From positions 1-64,000 of the forward strand of contig JAJKFJ010022743.1 in the NCBI GenBank assembly GCA_027382625.1: a DNA stretch of 64,000 nt, in the 5' to 3' direction. The position numbers were made by a program, and so were the translations under genes. Of this stretch, positions 35,426 through 47,761 are shown piece by piece. Each line of letters begins with the position of its first letter. Within the stretch, counting starts at the first letter, position 1. A model generated the notes under the pieces. The model did no database searches. It saw only the letters and a list, made by a program, of their open reading frames with translations, and was not told where the DNA came from. The DNA comes from Tetmemena sp. SeJ-2015. Taxonomy: Eukaryota; Ciliophora; Spirotrichea; Sporadotrichida; Oxytrichidae.

Positions 35426-38420
35426 TCACACCTGAGGAAGAGAGCCAATGACCTTTGTCTCATTAAATTGCTGTCCAGTTTAAGGAAGATTGTAAAGGAC
35501 TCTTATCTTGAGAGCGTAGGGCTTTTGTCCATCGAGTGAGTTATTGAGCTTCATTTCCTGTACCAGTCCATCCATTTATTGAGGCCTCAGCTCAGTTCCA
35601 GAAGCAGGTAGGATTGACAACCTCATGTATTTTTATACAGCTACTTACAAACTGATTTGGGTAATAGTTTGCTGAGAAAGGTTGGAGTAGTAAGCTTTCA
35701 CTGCTAGAGTTTGAGAGTCTTCCCTCACTATCTGGAAGTTAATAGAGATCTATGCATCTTAGTAGGCACTGAAGGCAGTGCCAAACTTTTGCACCATCTA
35801 AGTTTGTTGCTGCTGATATTGTGGCTGACTGGTGAATGCGCTGCTTCCTCCAAAGTTATTGTTCATAGGTTGCTGCTACTGTTGTTGAGAACCTCCGAGT
35901 CCTCCAATCAGATCATCAATACCCCCAAGTAAATTATTGCTCTAGTTGTTGAACACTTGCTACTGCTGTTAGTACTGATTTTATTGGGGAGGTTGCTTTT
36001 TTAATTAGTATAAATCATAAATAATCTTTTGCTGCTGAGGAGTAGAATTGCTGAAAACATCCATCAGATCATCAATTACAACATATTAAAATAGGAGTAT
36101 AACTGATTTTATAATAGGTTGATGGAACCTGAGGGTTAGGAAGGAGCTTGATTTTAGGGTTAACTATAGGTAGTGCCTCCACTTAAGATGCTGTCAAGAT
36201 CTATCATGTTGTCATTTGAAACTAGGTTCAAGGGTTCCTGTTTAGAAGCAGCTGACTTTTCTTTCTTGTCTGTGCTTGATTGTGCTGATGCTTCGTTCGA
36301 TCTTTCCTAATCCTCATCGTCAAAAACTGGTCTGTCAGTGGCGTCAACAGTCATATTCTCATCTCCCTTAAATGGAATAATTATCTTATCAATTAAGATT
36401 TGCTTTATAAGGAATAGGCTCAAAGATGCCGACTCTTTCAGTGTCCCACTGGCGGTCAAAGAGTTGAAGGAACTCGCAAGCTCTTTGTTGAATCTCCACA
36501 TTCATGTGATTGGTGTAGAGTGTCACTATTTCCTAAACTTTCTCTTGAATGCCTTTCATTCTAATTGTGAGCTTGGAAAGAGCAGTGAGAGCCCAGCAAA
36601 TGACAGTGTCGCTTCTCTCTCCTTTCCTGTTGTGATCATTCAAAATTCTCTCGTAGACCTCAATAATTTCTTCCTGATCAAAATTCAAATAAGGGATTGC
36701 TGTTTTACAAACTTGATCGATGACTATGGTATTTCCATCAGGGTCTCTTGCTTGCCCGTTAACAAGCATTTCTCCAAACTCTCCTACTAGCCACAGACCA
36801 AGCTAGACCATACCTATTTAGTTTAAGTTCTCCTTCATGGCATAGTAAGCTTTAACCACGGAGTATTGATGGAGGTCAGATGTAGTAGCAATGACTGTGA
36901 TCAGTTGAGAGATATACTCTTCTCTGACATGTCCATCTGAGAGAGTGAGTACCTTAATTACAGTGTCAATATGCCACTTCTTGTTCGGTGCATATTTCTC
37001 GCAGGCCATGCAGATTTTGTTTGAGAGCTCCTTCTTGAACTCTGAGTCGGCAATAAGAAGGTAGTTTACTAACTCTTTCACGATTGACTTCACGTTTTGT
37101 TGGTTTGTGATCTTGTAAAGCAGGTCAAGGGCTAAATAATATAAAGATGGGTATCTGTATTTAAATGCTTTCTTCTTAATAACGAGATCATGATCTTTAA
37201 GGCAGTCAGTAATGGTGGCCTAATGGCGCTTAACAGCTGTATAGTCGATATCTACAACTTGCTGTAGGGCTTAAAGTGCTACAAATCTAACGTTGAAAAA
37301 TTAATCTTCATAATTTGAAAGTTGTTCTCTCTGTTCATGAGGAATCTTCCAAGTACATTGATTGCAAGTGCTCTCAATCCCTAAGTGCTTTCGACTCCGA
37401 AGATAGTCCTCACACACTCAATCAAAACAGAGTTGCCAGGGTTCTTAGTGGCTTCAGTGTTAGTAATGATCTGTGCTAGGACATCAGTCATCTCATCACT
37501 TGCCTCTGAATTCTTCTCTCCGAGAAGTCGAAGTACCTGCAAGATACGCACTTGCAGGAAGGGATCCTTGATGCCTGATATTTCATACTCAGGAAGGTAC
37601 GCAGATGCGAGCAAGTTCTTCAGGATTCTGTTCAGAGTTGTAACATACTAAAACAAAAATACTAAATTGCTTTATACTTCCTGAAATGCTTGGTATAAGA
37701 AGGATCAACTCTCAGGATTTCGCAAATGAGGGTGTTTGTGGAGAGGAGCACACTTTAGCTCTTATCGTACATTAGCTGGTCTATGATGTCTAAAAAGTCT
37801 TCGATTGTATCTGGAATGTTTTTGACAGTTCTGATTGCAGCCAGCACTGCTTTTTATTTAATGTAAGGAGAGGAGCTCCTCATGAGTCGTTTAACTTCAG
37901 GGTAGAGCTCACGACACATGTGCTCAGTTGAGATCTCGGCAATTGCAGTTAGGCCTAAGGATACGAGTGAGTTATTTCCCTTCTCATTTAAATCCTTCTT
38001 GATTTGATTGGTGACCATCATTAATATGTCTGAGGACTCATCGAGCAATTGAGACAAACCTAGATAGCCGATACGCTTTCTCAGTATAGCTAGACTGAGC
38101 GACTAGCTTGATGCACTCAATCTGACCGAAGTGAGTGGGATAACCCAACAAGTTGAAGAAGAGCAGCTTGGCTATGTTGCGGTTTCTGTGCTCGCATTCT
38201 TTCTCCTACAATTATAATGAGATAAAACTTGCCGAGCAAAGGATAAACAGGTAAGTGAGTGGTCATGCAACAACACTTAATTTTTGTAATTAGGATTTTA
38301 ACTTACCTTGAAAGCGTTTCTGATAAGTGCTGACTCCTTGGAGATGACAGCTCTTTCCTCTGCGGCAGTTTTACAAGATCTGATCTGCTTTATTACCTCT
38401 CTCAGTTTAAAATTTGACAT
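35426..38420 (-). CDS. AP1G1: AP-1 complex subunit gamma (gamma-adaptin)
   Basis: Large subunit of the AP-1 clathrin adaptor, which sorts cargo at the trans-Golgi and endosomes. Start ATG 38420: [20 protein letters not shown] then [18 protein letters not shown], the family N-terminal signature. The trunk of helical repeats runs through [60 protein letters not shown] and [23 protein letters not shown]-rich hinge (about 36000-35750; [12 protein letters not shown]) leads to the ear domain ([53 protein letters not shown]) ending at TGA 35428-35426. Introns lie at about 38206-38304 and 37650-37680. An IES at 37296-37324 interrupts the trunk. About 900 residues, with hinge and ear intact. The symbol follows the animal orthologue. 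Confidence 0.92.
37292..37324. other. IES, 29 bp, pointer GTTG
   Basis: Direct repeats GTTG (CAAC on the coding strand) lie at 37292-37295 and 37321-37324. Excision joins LLNRENN-type sequence to VRFVALQALQ, exactly as in gamma-adaptins elsewhere. The retained reading would run into a TGA. Confidence 0.8.
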
Positions 38421-38557
38421 TTTTCCTATTCAAACTTTTTAAATTTATTATACTCATTCCTGATGCTAACTTCCAAATTATACACCCTCTTATGGTTGCA
38501 GATAAAATAGTTTTGGATTATAAAAATCTGAAATTAAGAATAAGAAGAGGGGAGTAA

Positions 38558-41500
38558 ATGTCAATTCTAAACCTAAAGCCAACTGAACTTGATTCGAAGA
38601 TGGGAGCGGTTCACAAAGATGGCTCTCACACAACTAAAGTGAAGAGAGTCTCTATATCCAAAAATGAAAAGTAAACTTATTTTAAACTAAAAAACTCTCA
38701 ATCTTTAATGCTTTTTATTTACCTAATTTTGATTATTGCTCATTAAAACTAATGAATGCAATAGAGAATTTAGTTACTATTCCCCCATATTCAAGTCTTA
38801 ACTTTATGCTGATTAGATTTAAAAATAGTTTTAGATGGATGGAGAGCCAGGCAGCTCTAAATTCAGTAACAAGAAAACAAAGAGGAAGGAGAGCAGTGTT
38901 GGAAGTTCAAAGCGTAACTCTCCCTCCCATAACAAGTCCTTTACTTTATGATGATTAATGGGATAAACAAAATAAGACTCCTAAGAAGATCAGAGCATAG
39001 CTCATAGCAGCAGGTAGAGCGAAGCAGCTCCTAGAGCGAGCTAAGGGCAAAAGTTAAACAAAAAAGAAGTCTAAGAAGAGTTCCAGAGCAAGCTCCATAA
39101 AGGTGGTCGGCAGTCTGAGGGCGAAGGTCCTGAAGAAGATGAGGAAGAGCTAGTGAAGTTCAATATGAACTTTACTCAACTTAATGACTATCTCAACAAC
39201 ATAATCAAGGTTATCAATTAGCATGCCAAACTACTGAATACATTAAACAAGGAGATACAAGTTAGGACCACTGAGAGCTAGATTGGAGAAATATTCACAC
39301 TCATTTCTACAGGACTGCCATATGAGGTGCTTATTAAAAAGGGAGGAGGACAAGCTCCTACCAGGAGAGGCTCTGTTATGAAATTATTGGGAGATGCTTC
39401 TTTATTGCCAGCTGGCATACAACTAGTCGGAGATAGACTAACTCCTTCAAACAAGGCCTCTCACTCTAAGCATATGAAATTAGTTCTATTTTGTTGCACT
39501 AATCTCAAGATGAGGTTTCGTTTGGAGTAAGTCACCATACCAAGATGCCTCCAAAATCCTAGCTAGCAATCTTAGAGGGAACAGAGCGATTCCTCAGATC
39601 AACAGAGATGATTGGAAAGTATCTGCTAGATCTGAAGGATTACTCCCATTAAAACGACGCAGCACTTCTTCGCATGTAATAAGACATTGACTCTCGAACC
39701 ACTAAAGTAGAATTCTTACTTATATCCATAATGAAGTAGATTAAAATGTTCCTAATTCGTTTCTACTATGAGAGAGAAAATGAAGAAGCTGAAGAACATG
39801 CTCAATTCAGCAGTCTAGCGTCAAGATGAAAAACAGGGAGAAATGGAAAAGAAGTACGACAAACAACTTGAAGAAGTGAGAAAGAAGATAGGAGATGTGG
39901 AGCTAAACACCTATTGGAAAATCAAAGACTATGAATAGTTACTTGCATAGAGAGTTAGTGAAACTTACATGAAGGACTTTGTAAAAGGAGAGTGCAATAA
40001 AGTACAAAGAGAGGCCAAGGATGGACTTGATAAGGAGACAATCGCACTCACTAGAAAAGCAGAGAGCTTGGACTTCGATCTCAGAAAAGTAAAGGAGGCA
40101 ATTGGTGTATAGATCGGAGAGCTTTAGAAAGGCACTGATTCCTTCACTGAAATGTAATGCATTTAAGCTATAATCCTTATTTAGATTACAATAAGAGAGG
40201 GAGTTAAACCTTGTATCATTTTTTACTTTAGAGTAGAACGAGCAAAAATTAGAAGAATTGAGAGAGCAGCTATCCACTAGACTTTAGTAAATCGAGCATC
40301 AAGATCAGTTACTGCAGCAACGCTTCACTTCTCTAGAAAAGAAGCTAACTCAGCTAGACAGGTAGAACTAAGAATACCGACTCTCTGCTACTAAGGCCAC
40401 AGGAACAGAAGCAGTTGACTCTTCTAAGTTTATAGAACTGACTGATGCCTAAGAAAAGCTACAGAGGCAGATGGAAAAGTTGAAGAAAAAGCACAAGAAG
40501 GAGAAAGAGCAGTTGAAAGGCGCAGTTGAGTAAATGCAAGCAGAATTGCTGAAAAAGGCCGAGAAGGATTCCTTGATTTAAAATCAGCAAAAGTTCTTTG
40601 ACAATCTTACTCAGATGGAGAACGAAACTGATGCCAGTATTTCAAGACTGGTCGGGGAAGAGCTCAAGAAGCTTGGAGAGCAAATTGCCTAGAATAACAA
40701 AGTCATTGAAAAGAAAATTGCCAAAGTTTACACTCAGAAAATTAAATAGTATGAATTTTGTATTGACACTGATTTAGATGTGGAAAAAATAACCAAGCAG
40801 ATGGAGAAGAAGATTAACAAGGAAGAAATTTAAGATAAGATTTTGAGCTGGGATGGTAAGATCAATTCAGCTGACAAGATCACAAAGACTCTCTCAACTA
40901 CAGTTCAAAGACTAGAGGTATATTATTTCATGATTTTTAAATTTAAATTTAGAGCTTCACTGAGAATCTAGCTCTAGCAATTAAAAACTTAGAAAATAAC
41001 GGAAATGGCAAAGGGGTTTAATTGACAGGGAATGTTTAGTCGATTCCTCTACAGCAGCCTCCCTTATTAAAGCGTAGACTTCTTACTTTGGAATTGAAAA
41101 TCAGCTTCCCAATCAAGGAGCAGCTAATCACAGAAGTCCAACTAGATTTATGTCTCAAACATTTAGCCATGGGAGGATATATAAGTGATACTACTCCCAC
41201 CCCTGCTTTGCAAAACGCAATATCAACAGCAGTATATGACCATAACAGATTAGAGTTTCCTTGTAAGTTTATTCTAGCTAACTTACTTTATTAGCACCGC
41301 ATGAGCATCAAATGAAAAGTAGGTTACATGATGAGGATAGACAGCAATAGCAGCTACCTAGATCATTGAATAACATCAATAATCAATTCAATTCAAGACA
41401 CTAAAACTTTAACAACCGCCCCTAGAGTTCAGGTGTTCACAATAGTTCTCACAACATAAATGCCAATGCGCAGAATAATCCCAATAATTCTTTTGCCAAG

Positions 41501-41952
41501 GGCAATGCAGGAAAGTAGTCTTTTAACAATCTTAATCAGTCTGCTAGTGGCTTTAACAGATCAAGTGCTACTAACAATGCCTATTCTTCCTAAACAGTTG
41601 GATCGGGTTTGAGGCCTCAGACATCTGAGGCTGGCCTGAGAGGTCGTTCTTAAGCAGCTAGCAATAGTCAAAGTCAACTTTTCTTGGCTGGAAAATCTTA
41701 GGCTTAAGTGGTTAAAGGAGGGCCCCTAAATAAACTACTCAACTTAAGCAATCAAATTCAATTTAATATAATTTTAATAAACTGTTCGCAAATTTAAGTA
41801 AATGGAGGTGAAATCTCACAAGCAACAGGAGTCATGAATCAGAAATCAAAGATAAATTTGATTAAAAGCAAATAAGGGTACCACCTCTGGACCAAGATAG
41901 CGGAATAATGCCCCAGATTGAGAGAGTTTTCCGCCCAGCGATGCAAGATTGA
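38558..41952 (+). CDS. Unrecognised coiled-coil protein
   Basis: Not recognised. Start ATG 38558 (MSILNLKPTELDSKMGAVHK), first intron from about 38671 to 38830, then a basic/acidic low-complexity part (KFSNKKTKRKESSVGSSKRN; EGEGPEEDEEELVK). A helical domain follows: FTQLNDYLNNIIKVINQHAK, SQLAILEGTERFLRSTEMIG, then a long coiled coil (QGEMEKKYDKQLEEVRKKIG; KLQRQMEKLKKKHKKEKEQL; QMEKKINKEEIQDKILSWDG). After an intron near 40918-40952 the chain continues ENLALAIKNLENNGNGKGVQ, then a Q/N/S-rich tail and VFRPAMQD before TGA 41950. The frame changes at about 39520, 39770, 40155-40235 and 41265-41300 imply introns or IESs. The alternation of coiled coil and globular helix suggests a cytoskeletal or basal-body protein; unproven. 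Confidence 0.6.
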
Positions 41953-42051
41953 AACAATATCTATTAATTTAATAAACTACTCCTACTTTTCAAAATCAAT
42001 GAGATGACTCTCTATTTAGTAAATTATTTTCAATTTTCTTAATGTATTTTC

Positions 42052-43704
42052 TCAGGCAATTATAGGGCGTTAATAATTTTAAATGTATCTACTAGCAAGT
42101 TCCTCAGCTTGCTTTCTTTACTCTTGAGACACGTTTAATAATCTCTGATTTATCTATGAAATGGGTCTTTTGCTTCTCTTCTGTTTTTAAGGAAGAGCAC
42201 TCATAGCTCTCTTTACAGGAGTTGTAGCCCGAGTATCTAGTATTGGAGTATTAAATGCAACGAATTTATAAAAATAGTAAAATAGAAAAAATCAACTTGA
42301 AATAGCTGAGCTCATATTATACAATCCAAACTCACTAATTATCCTATAAGACCCTGGTCCAGGTGTTCCCTAACGCAAAGATTAAGTCATTTTCTGATTT
42401 ATGCTACCACCTCCACTCGCTAAGTTTAAGGATTTTCTCTTGCTACTCAGTATATCATTAGAGAAATTGAGTGAAAAATTATTGCCGCCTGCGTCTGAAC
42501 TACCACCCACTGCACCTCTCTGCTAATTCATCCACTGGATTTAAGTTGAGAATAAGCAAGGCTTTGCGTTCCATCGTTCTAAGAGGCTGTAGTATTTTGG
42601 GAACCTGAACCAAATTTTCTCACCACTGAGTTCTTATAAGTAGAGAGGAAATACTTCCCTTCCTTGTTGATATCTGTCCTTGGATCATACTACCCAGGAC
42701 CCGGTGCTTTGTTTTCTAAACTTCATTTAACGGATTTCAAGACTTACTGATCTTATAAAGAACGCGCTAGTTCTAACCAAACCTCTGTGACCCACTATTG
42801 ATAAACTTAGAGTTGAAATAATTCCCTGTCCTATTCATCTGCAATTGATCCTCATATGTTCCTGGTCCCGGATGCTAAGGATAGTTTAGAGCTATAAATA
42901 GATCAATTAAGCAATAATTATAAGACTTACGCAACTCTGTATTGACCTTGGCAGCTATGAAACTCTTTCGCATATCGGTCTCAAGTCTTTCAACAAAAGA
43001 TTTTACGTCATAAGAGCCAGGACCTGGTACGATGGGATCTGGCTTAAATGGTAGTGTCTTATTAAAAACCTTTTTATAAACGTCTCTAGAAGCTCCAAAA
43101 CTGAAACCCTTATTCTTCGAGAGATCGAACTCACTCGGCAATTCAACATCCTCTGACGTTTTCACTTGCAGCAGGTTGTTGAAATTAAGTCCACTGGTTT
43201 TATTCAGCAATTTGCCTGGAGAATATTACCCGAGGGGACTTACTCCCTAACTCATGCGCAAAGGTGACCTTGCCCTAATTTGGCCTATGCTTTTTTAATT
43301 GTGTAGTAACTTTTCAGTTGGAGAGCTGCCCAAAAGTCTGAAGCGATCACCCACTCCAAAGCTCGTAGATCACTGAGAGCGCATCAGAGGCACGTCATAG
43401 TATTTGTCACAGCTAAATTAGTAGTAATGAAGATAGTTCTAGCTTTTATTAAAACTTTATGTCAAGAAAGTGAATTATTGATCCTGTGGCCGTTTATACT
43501 CTTATGAGAAACTTCAGAATACATAACTTTTCTTTCTTTCTAATTGGTTTGGATATAATAAACTTACATCTATTTCTTGGTAGGTTTGAATCTTGTATCC
43601 TTAGAGAAGGAAAAGAGTTGCTTGGACCTTGAGTTATTGAGAGGATTTAAGGCTGCAAACATTGAGTCAGCTTGAAAGACTGCTGCTGCTGCATTTTCAG
43701 ACAT
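42052..43704 (-). CDS. Sperm-tail PG-rich repeat (STPGR/SHIPPO-type) protein
   Basis: STPGR proteins bind ciliary or cytoplasmic microtubules. Start ATG 43704 (MSENAAAAVFQADSMFAALN). Repeats with the PGPGxY core are visible: VPGPGSYDVKSFVERL (about 43020), HPGPGTYEDQLQMNRTGNYF (about 42860), APGPGSYDPRTDINKEGKYF (about 42690) and TPGPGSY near 42350. The phrases GSQRFG and STSFGVGDRFRLLGSSPTEK fit the same repeat family. The tail is basic and ends QRPIIA at TGA 42054-42052. Introns or IESs lie at about 43440-43570, 42890-42935, 42725-42765 and 42260-42340. Ciliates have many such proteins, and a ciliary microtubule role is likely. Confidence 0.8.
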
Positions 43705-44030
43705 TTTAATATCGTAGTAGTTTGTTTGTAATTTGCTACTAATTCAACTGAATTATTCTTTCACTTTTTATCAAAGAAATACTCTTTGATAGAAACAAGC
43801 ATAGTTCATATATCATAAGCATATACATAGAATAAATAATCGACTCCAAATAAATCGATGATGAATTTATGTTGCATTTTAGTGAAAGAGATGAAAGAAA
43901 AGGGACAAAGAGAGAGTTTTTGTTTGGTTTTAATTTTGAATTAAGGGAAGTAGCAAATCAAGCATGGATAAATACTATAGTGATACCCTATACTGACTCA
44001 ACTACCCAAGTTATAAAAACTCACTCACTG
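43705..44030. other. Spacer between the STPGR gene start and the PABP-like gene end
   Basis: This holds the likely promoter of the STPGR gene (AT-rich, right part) and the 3' flank of the PABP-like gene. A plus-strand open stretch from 43869 has no family resemblance and is opposite the possible 3' end of the RNA-binding gene, so no gene is called. Confidence 0.4.
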
Positions 44031-45448
44031 AGCAAGGTTAGCCTCAACCTGAACTTTAGGATTTTAGGAGGATCACTGCTATCATTAATATCAAATGTGG
44101 AGCTCTTGGATGTCAGCAGCAGGAATGCAGATTTAATGAATCCACCTCTGTTACAGTATGTAAATTTCCTCCTCTGAAGTTACCACCTCTACCTCTGGGA
44201 TTTTGGCCTCTGTTACCTTAGTAGCCATTCTGGCCTTGGGCGCCAGGGTTTCCCATTTGAGTATCTCTTTCTATATTGACTAGGAGGATACGAGTTCTAC
44301 CTGGTGATGTTCATGATACTGTTAATAAATTAGTGGATCTGTTGGTTCTCCTTTCTCTTTCTCTCTTGCTCCTTCTCTTCCTTCGAAACACTCTTCCATT
44401 TCCAGTAAGTGATTATCAAAAGTTTGGATTGCCTTCTGAGCTCCCTGGACAGTGTCGTAGAGGATGAATGCGAATTGGTAAGGCTTAATTTCAACATCTC
44501 CAATCTTCTTGATGCTCTGGGTGAGCTTGATTGAGACGATGTTTGAGTCCTTGATTGTGAATACCTCTCTCAATCTGTCCTCAGTAACATCATTGGGGAT
44601 GAACTTGACGTAGATATTAGAGTTGAAAGTTCTGGTCAAGTTTTGAGTGATGGGGTTTAGGCGGTGCCCGTGTTGAGGCTCGTTCTCCTTCTTGTTAATA
44701 TGGCGGTTCACAAGCAAGAACTGACCTTCACCGATCTGCTTCTTGTCCATCTCTCTCATTGCAGATTAGAGCTATATTTCTTGAAGCACACGTAGCCGTA
44801 ATCCTTGAGGTTACCATCATCTCCTTTCTGAACGGATGCTGACTCGATTTCTCCAAACTGAGAGAAAAGTGAAGCTAGTTGCTGATCGGAGGTACCTGCT
44901 GGCAAGTTCTTGACGAAGAGATTGTTATACTTAGCAGCTGCAGTGGTGTCTTTCACATCACGCTTATCTTTGCGCTCGTGCTTATTAATCTCCAGCTTCT
45001 TTCCGAAGAGCTCCTCTCCGTTCATCTTCTCAAGAGCCTTGTCTTCATCTTCAACAATTATAATGAAAGAGAAGGTCTCAAGCTTAAGAGATTGGATCTC
45101 TCCGAATGCCTTGAAGGTAGAGAATAACTTTGAAGAAGAGATCTCCTTGTCGAGGTTCTTAACTAAGAGATTGGCCTTCTCGTTGTATTAGAACTTGGAT
45201 CATGATAGAATTAATGATAAAGTATATAATGAGACATCTCTCTGCTTCGTCCTTGGAGTTGAATTGGAGGTATCCGTAACCAAGAGGCTTGTGAGAGCAA
45301 ACAAATACTAAAACCATTGGAGGTGAACAACTTGAAGAAATCAATAATCAGAAATATACTGGAAGGTTGCTGACATAAAGACTGGGGAACTTCTCTCTTA
45401 ATATATTTATCAATCCATTTAAGATGCTATAATTAGGTAGATACCCAT
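44031..45448 (-). CDS. Poly(A)-binding-protein-like, four RRMs and RGG tail
   Basis: PABP-family proteins bind poly(A) tails. ATG 45448 opens MNGYLPNYSILNGLINILRE followed by RRM1 (KFPSLYVSNLP, RNP1 GYGYLQF). RRM2 has NLLVKNLDKEISSSKLFSTF and FGEIQSLKLETFSF; RRM3 has YNNLFVKNLPAGTSDQQLAS with YGYVCFKKYS; RRM4 has SNIYVKFIPNDVTEDRLREV with YQFAFILYD. A glycine-rich tail (GNRGQNPRGRGGNFRGG) follows. The first in-frame TGA after that tail is at 44115-44113. If a 26-bp IES with pointer AGAGG is removed near 44140-44170, the frame runs to TGA 44033-44031, which is the end given here. IESs or introns interrupt RRM1 (45310-45380) and the RRM1-RRM2 joint (45185-45225). No MLLE domain is present downstream; one lies upstream in the neighbouring gene. 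Confidence 0.75.
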
Positions 45449-45469
45449 TCATAATTTCACAATACTCAC

Positions 45470-47210
45470 TCACTAGCGATAATAGGCGCCCTTAACTTGA
45501 GGTTAGATTGCTACCGAAGATCTTTGAAGAAGACTGAAAGCCTCCCTTGATTTAGTGGTAAAATAGAGTTGATTTGTAAGAAGTTGAGAGAAGTTCACTG
45601 CACTCTCATCATCAATCAGCATGCCAGTGATTCTACCAGCAAGTTCTTGGCAGTAGTAGTAATATGAGCTTATTAACTTTTTCCTTTCCAGAGGAGCTTC
45701 TATTCCTTGGAGCTCTAAACATTTGAGCATAGCTTGAGGGGGCATTTGACCTGGCATCATTCCAAATTGCTGCTGGGGAGGGAAACCTCCTGCTTGTGTG
45801 GGGGGCATGCCGGGTGGCTGAGATACTAATTTAAAATTCTTATTTACCCAAAGCTCGACAAGAATGGGCTTTATATCTCTGTTACCTCCTCTGCCTCCTC
45901 TTTTTACAATTATTTTTCAAGCATTTTACTTTTTAATGCTAAATTAATTTTGACTCAACTACCCCACCTTGGATATATATAGATACCCATTATATGCAAT
46001 TAACTCACTCACTTCTTGATTTAGTATCACTGTTTGGCCGTAGTTACTCAAAATGATTGGATAGATAGAGTTTCCTACATAGTTTTTCCTCCTATTCAAG
46101 AGATAAGGAGCTTTTAATTAAGCAGGAAGAGAAAGAAGAGGAATTTGAGGTTATTGCTGGAGCATAGCTTCTATATAAGTATAGTTCTAGTGACCTCCTT
46201 GAGGATATCCACCTATTCAATTCTAAAATTAATCTAACTTAAAATTCTCATTTGAGGTGCTCCATATTGATTAGTCATAGTGTAATCCAATATATAAGTA
46301 ATGAAGAATCATTGAGAACGTGGTTGTTCATTTTCTCAAGACATCTCTAAAACTTATTTAAAATTGAGACAGAGTGAACGATTCTGAGAGCTTAATTGCA
46401 TTTAAAGCATCTCTGCATTTATAATTAAGAAATAGGGTGGCTGAGATCTAGGTGCATAGTTCTAGTCATAGCTTTTTAATCCTGATCAACTTCGAAACCC
46501 AAAGCTAAAATTGTTTTAATGGGCTTAGGTCCGAAAACATTAGACTGATCAAAAGTTTGTGTAAATGGAACAATTATTTATTGCAGCCTCAGCATGCTCG
46601 GGGTTCTTGAAGCAGATACTTTAGAGATATAAGCTTGTCTGCATCCTCTTCACTGACAAATTGGATGTAGGCGTATCCCTTGCTAGACCCATCGTTGTAG
46701 GTCTCATACTAAGCAGTTGTAATATTGAAGGTATCAAAAAGTGATTGTTGGGAGATCTCCTTCTAATGCAAATACCATTTTTATGATAACTTGGAGACAG
46801 AGTTTAAATTTATACTGAGAGCTTAACCATTGAGAACTGTAATAAAGAATAGATGAGACAATTCGAAATACAATCCTATTACTGGCTTGTGAGTCTTTTT
46901 GTGAAGTGCAACTTTGGCGCTCTTCAGTTTGAAACCATTGAGATTATTGAGCTAGAAATCGAGGTCGAAGAAGTTTTCCTTGGGAAGGTTTATCCCTATC
47001 CAATTTGTGGAACTTGTTCTTATCGTCTTTGCTGACGGGTAGTGATCGGCTCTAATTAAGTGCGAGGTTCTGCATCTACTCGGGAAGTGAAATGCCGGCC
47101 ATCATGGGAGCTCCCATTGGGCCTTGATTCATCATCATCATCATTGGCTGCTGCTGAGGAGGGTACATCTGTTGTTGCATCATTTGAGGGGGGATCTGTC
47201 TTAAAGAAAA
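45470..47210 (-). CDS. PABP-related protein with RRMs and C-terminal MLLE domain, N-terminus incomplete
   Basis: MLLE domains bind PAM2 motifs of translation and decay factors. The first visible part (47200-47060) is Q/M/P-rich (QIPPQMMQQQMYPPQQQ). It is followed by an RRM-like stretch (INLPKENFFDLDFQLNNLNG; LHKKTHKPVIGLYFE; VLNGQALSINL) and a second with SQQSLFDTFNITTAQYETYN and SSKGYAYIQFVSEEDADKL. After a G/Q-rich region come two MLLE-like pieces: LNRRKNYVGNSIYPIILSNY (about 46060) and APLERKKLISSYYYYCQELA then GRITGMLIDDESAVNFSQLL (45570-45700), ending near TGA at 45470. RGG-like GRGGRGGNRD lies at about 45890. The start was not found. Tandem paralogues are the simplest reading, but segments of one scrambled PABP gene in permuted order are also possible. 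Confidence 0.55.
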
Positions 47211-47761
47211 CAAGATGCACTTATATAATTGAGTCTGAGTTGTTGGGTGGGGATCATTTGAATAGTAGTCTGTCTGTCGATAGATTTCTAAGGGGTGATT
47301 GGAGATTGGGGTTTTGCGAAAGGGTAGCTAACCTTATTAAAGATTTAGAATATTAAATATTAATAACAAGGTGGGGGCGCGCCCGCTTATTAATCAGCGC
47401 TAACCAACCTCCTCACTTCACTCTATTTAATATTCTCAAAATAAGGTTAAATATGGCACATATTTTACCTAATTAAATATGTGAGAATAAGGAGTGAATG
47501 ACTTATTAAAACCTATGATAGAATAGGCTGCAAATAAACATCCAATCAATTAATCTAACACGATATTTTATCTCTAATTTATTTCAAGAGTCTCAAAGTC
47601 TAGACAACTATTATTAACATTTAAAATCAAAGTTGGAGACATTCCAAATATTAATGTAAGAAGTGAATTCAAGCAAATTTTACTTTTGCTATTCAAAATT
47701 TGGTTTCCTAATTTTCAATAAAAATTTTTGTTGATAGGGAAATACCAAGATTGTTTCATGA
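47211..47761. other. Intergenic region with a GC-rich palindrome
   Basis: No supported coding sequence. It should hold the start or first exon of the PABP-related gene (minus) and the promoter of the next gene (plus). Within the AT-rich sequence there is one abrupt GC block, 47371-47386, containing the perfect 10-bp palindrome GGGCGCGCCC (47375-47384). Its role is unknown. Confidence 0.4.

Noticed and set aside
36338..36790. 150-codon plus-strand open frame
   Set aside because: It is exactly antisense to the well-supported gamma-adaptin exon and has no family resemblance.
43869..44177. Plus-strand open frame of about 100 codons
   Set aside because: It overlaps the glycine-rich end of the PABP-like gene on the other strand and has no recognisable motif or spacing to its neighbours.
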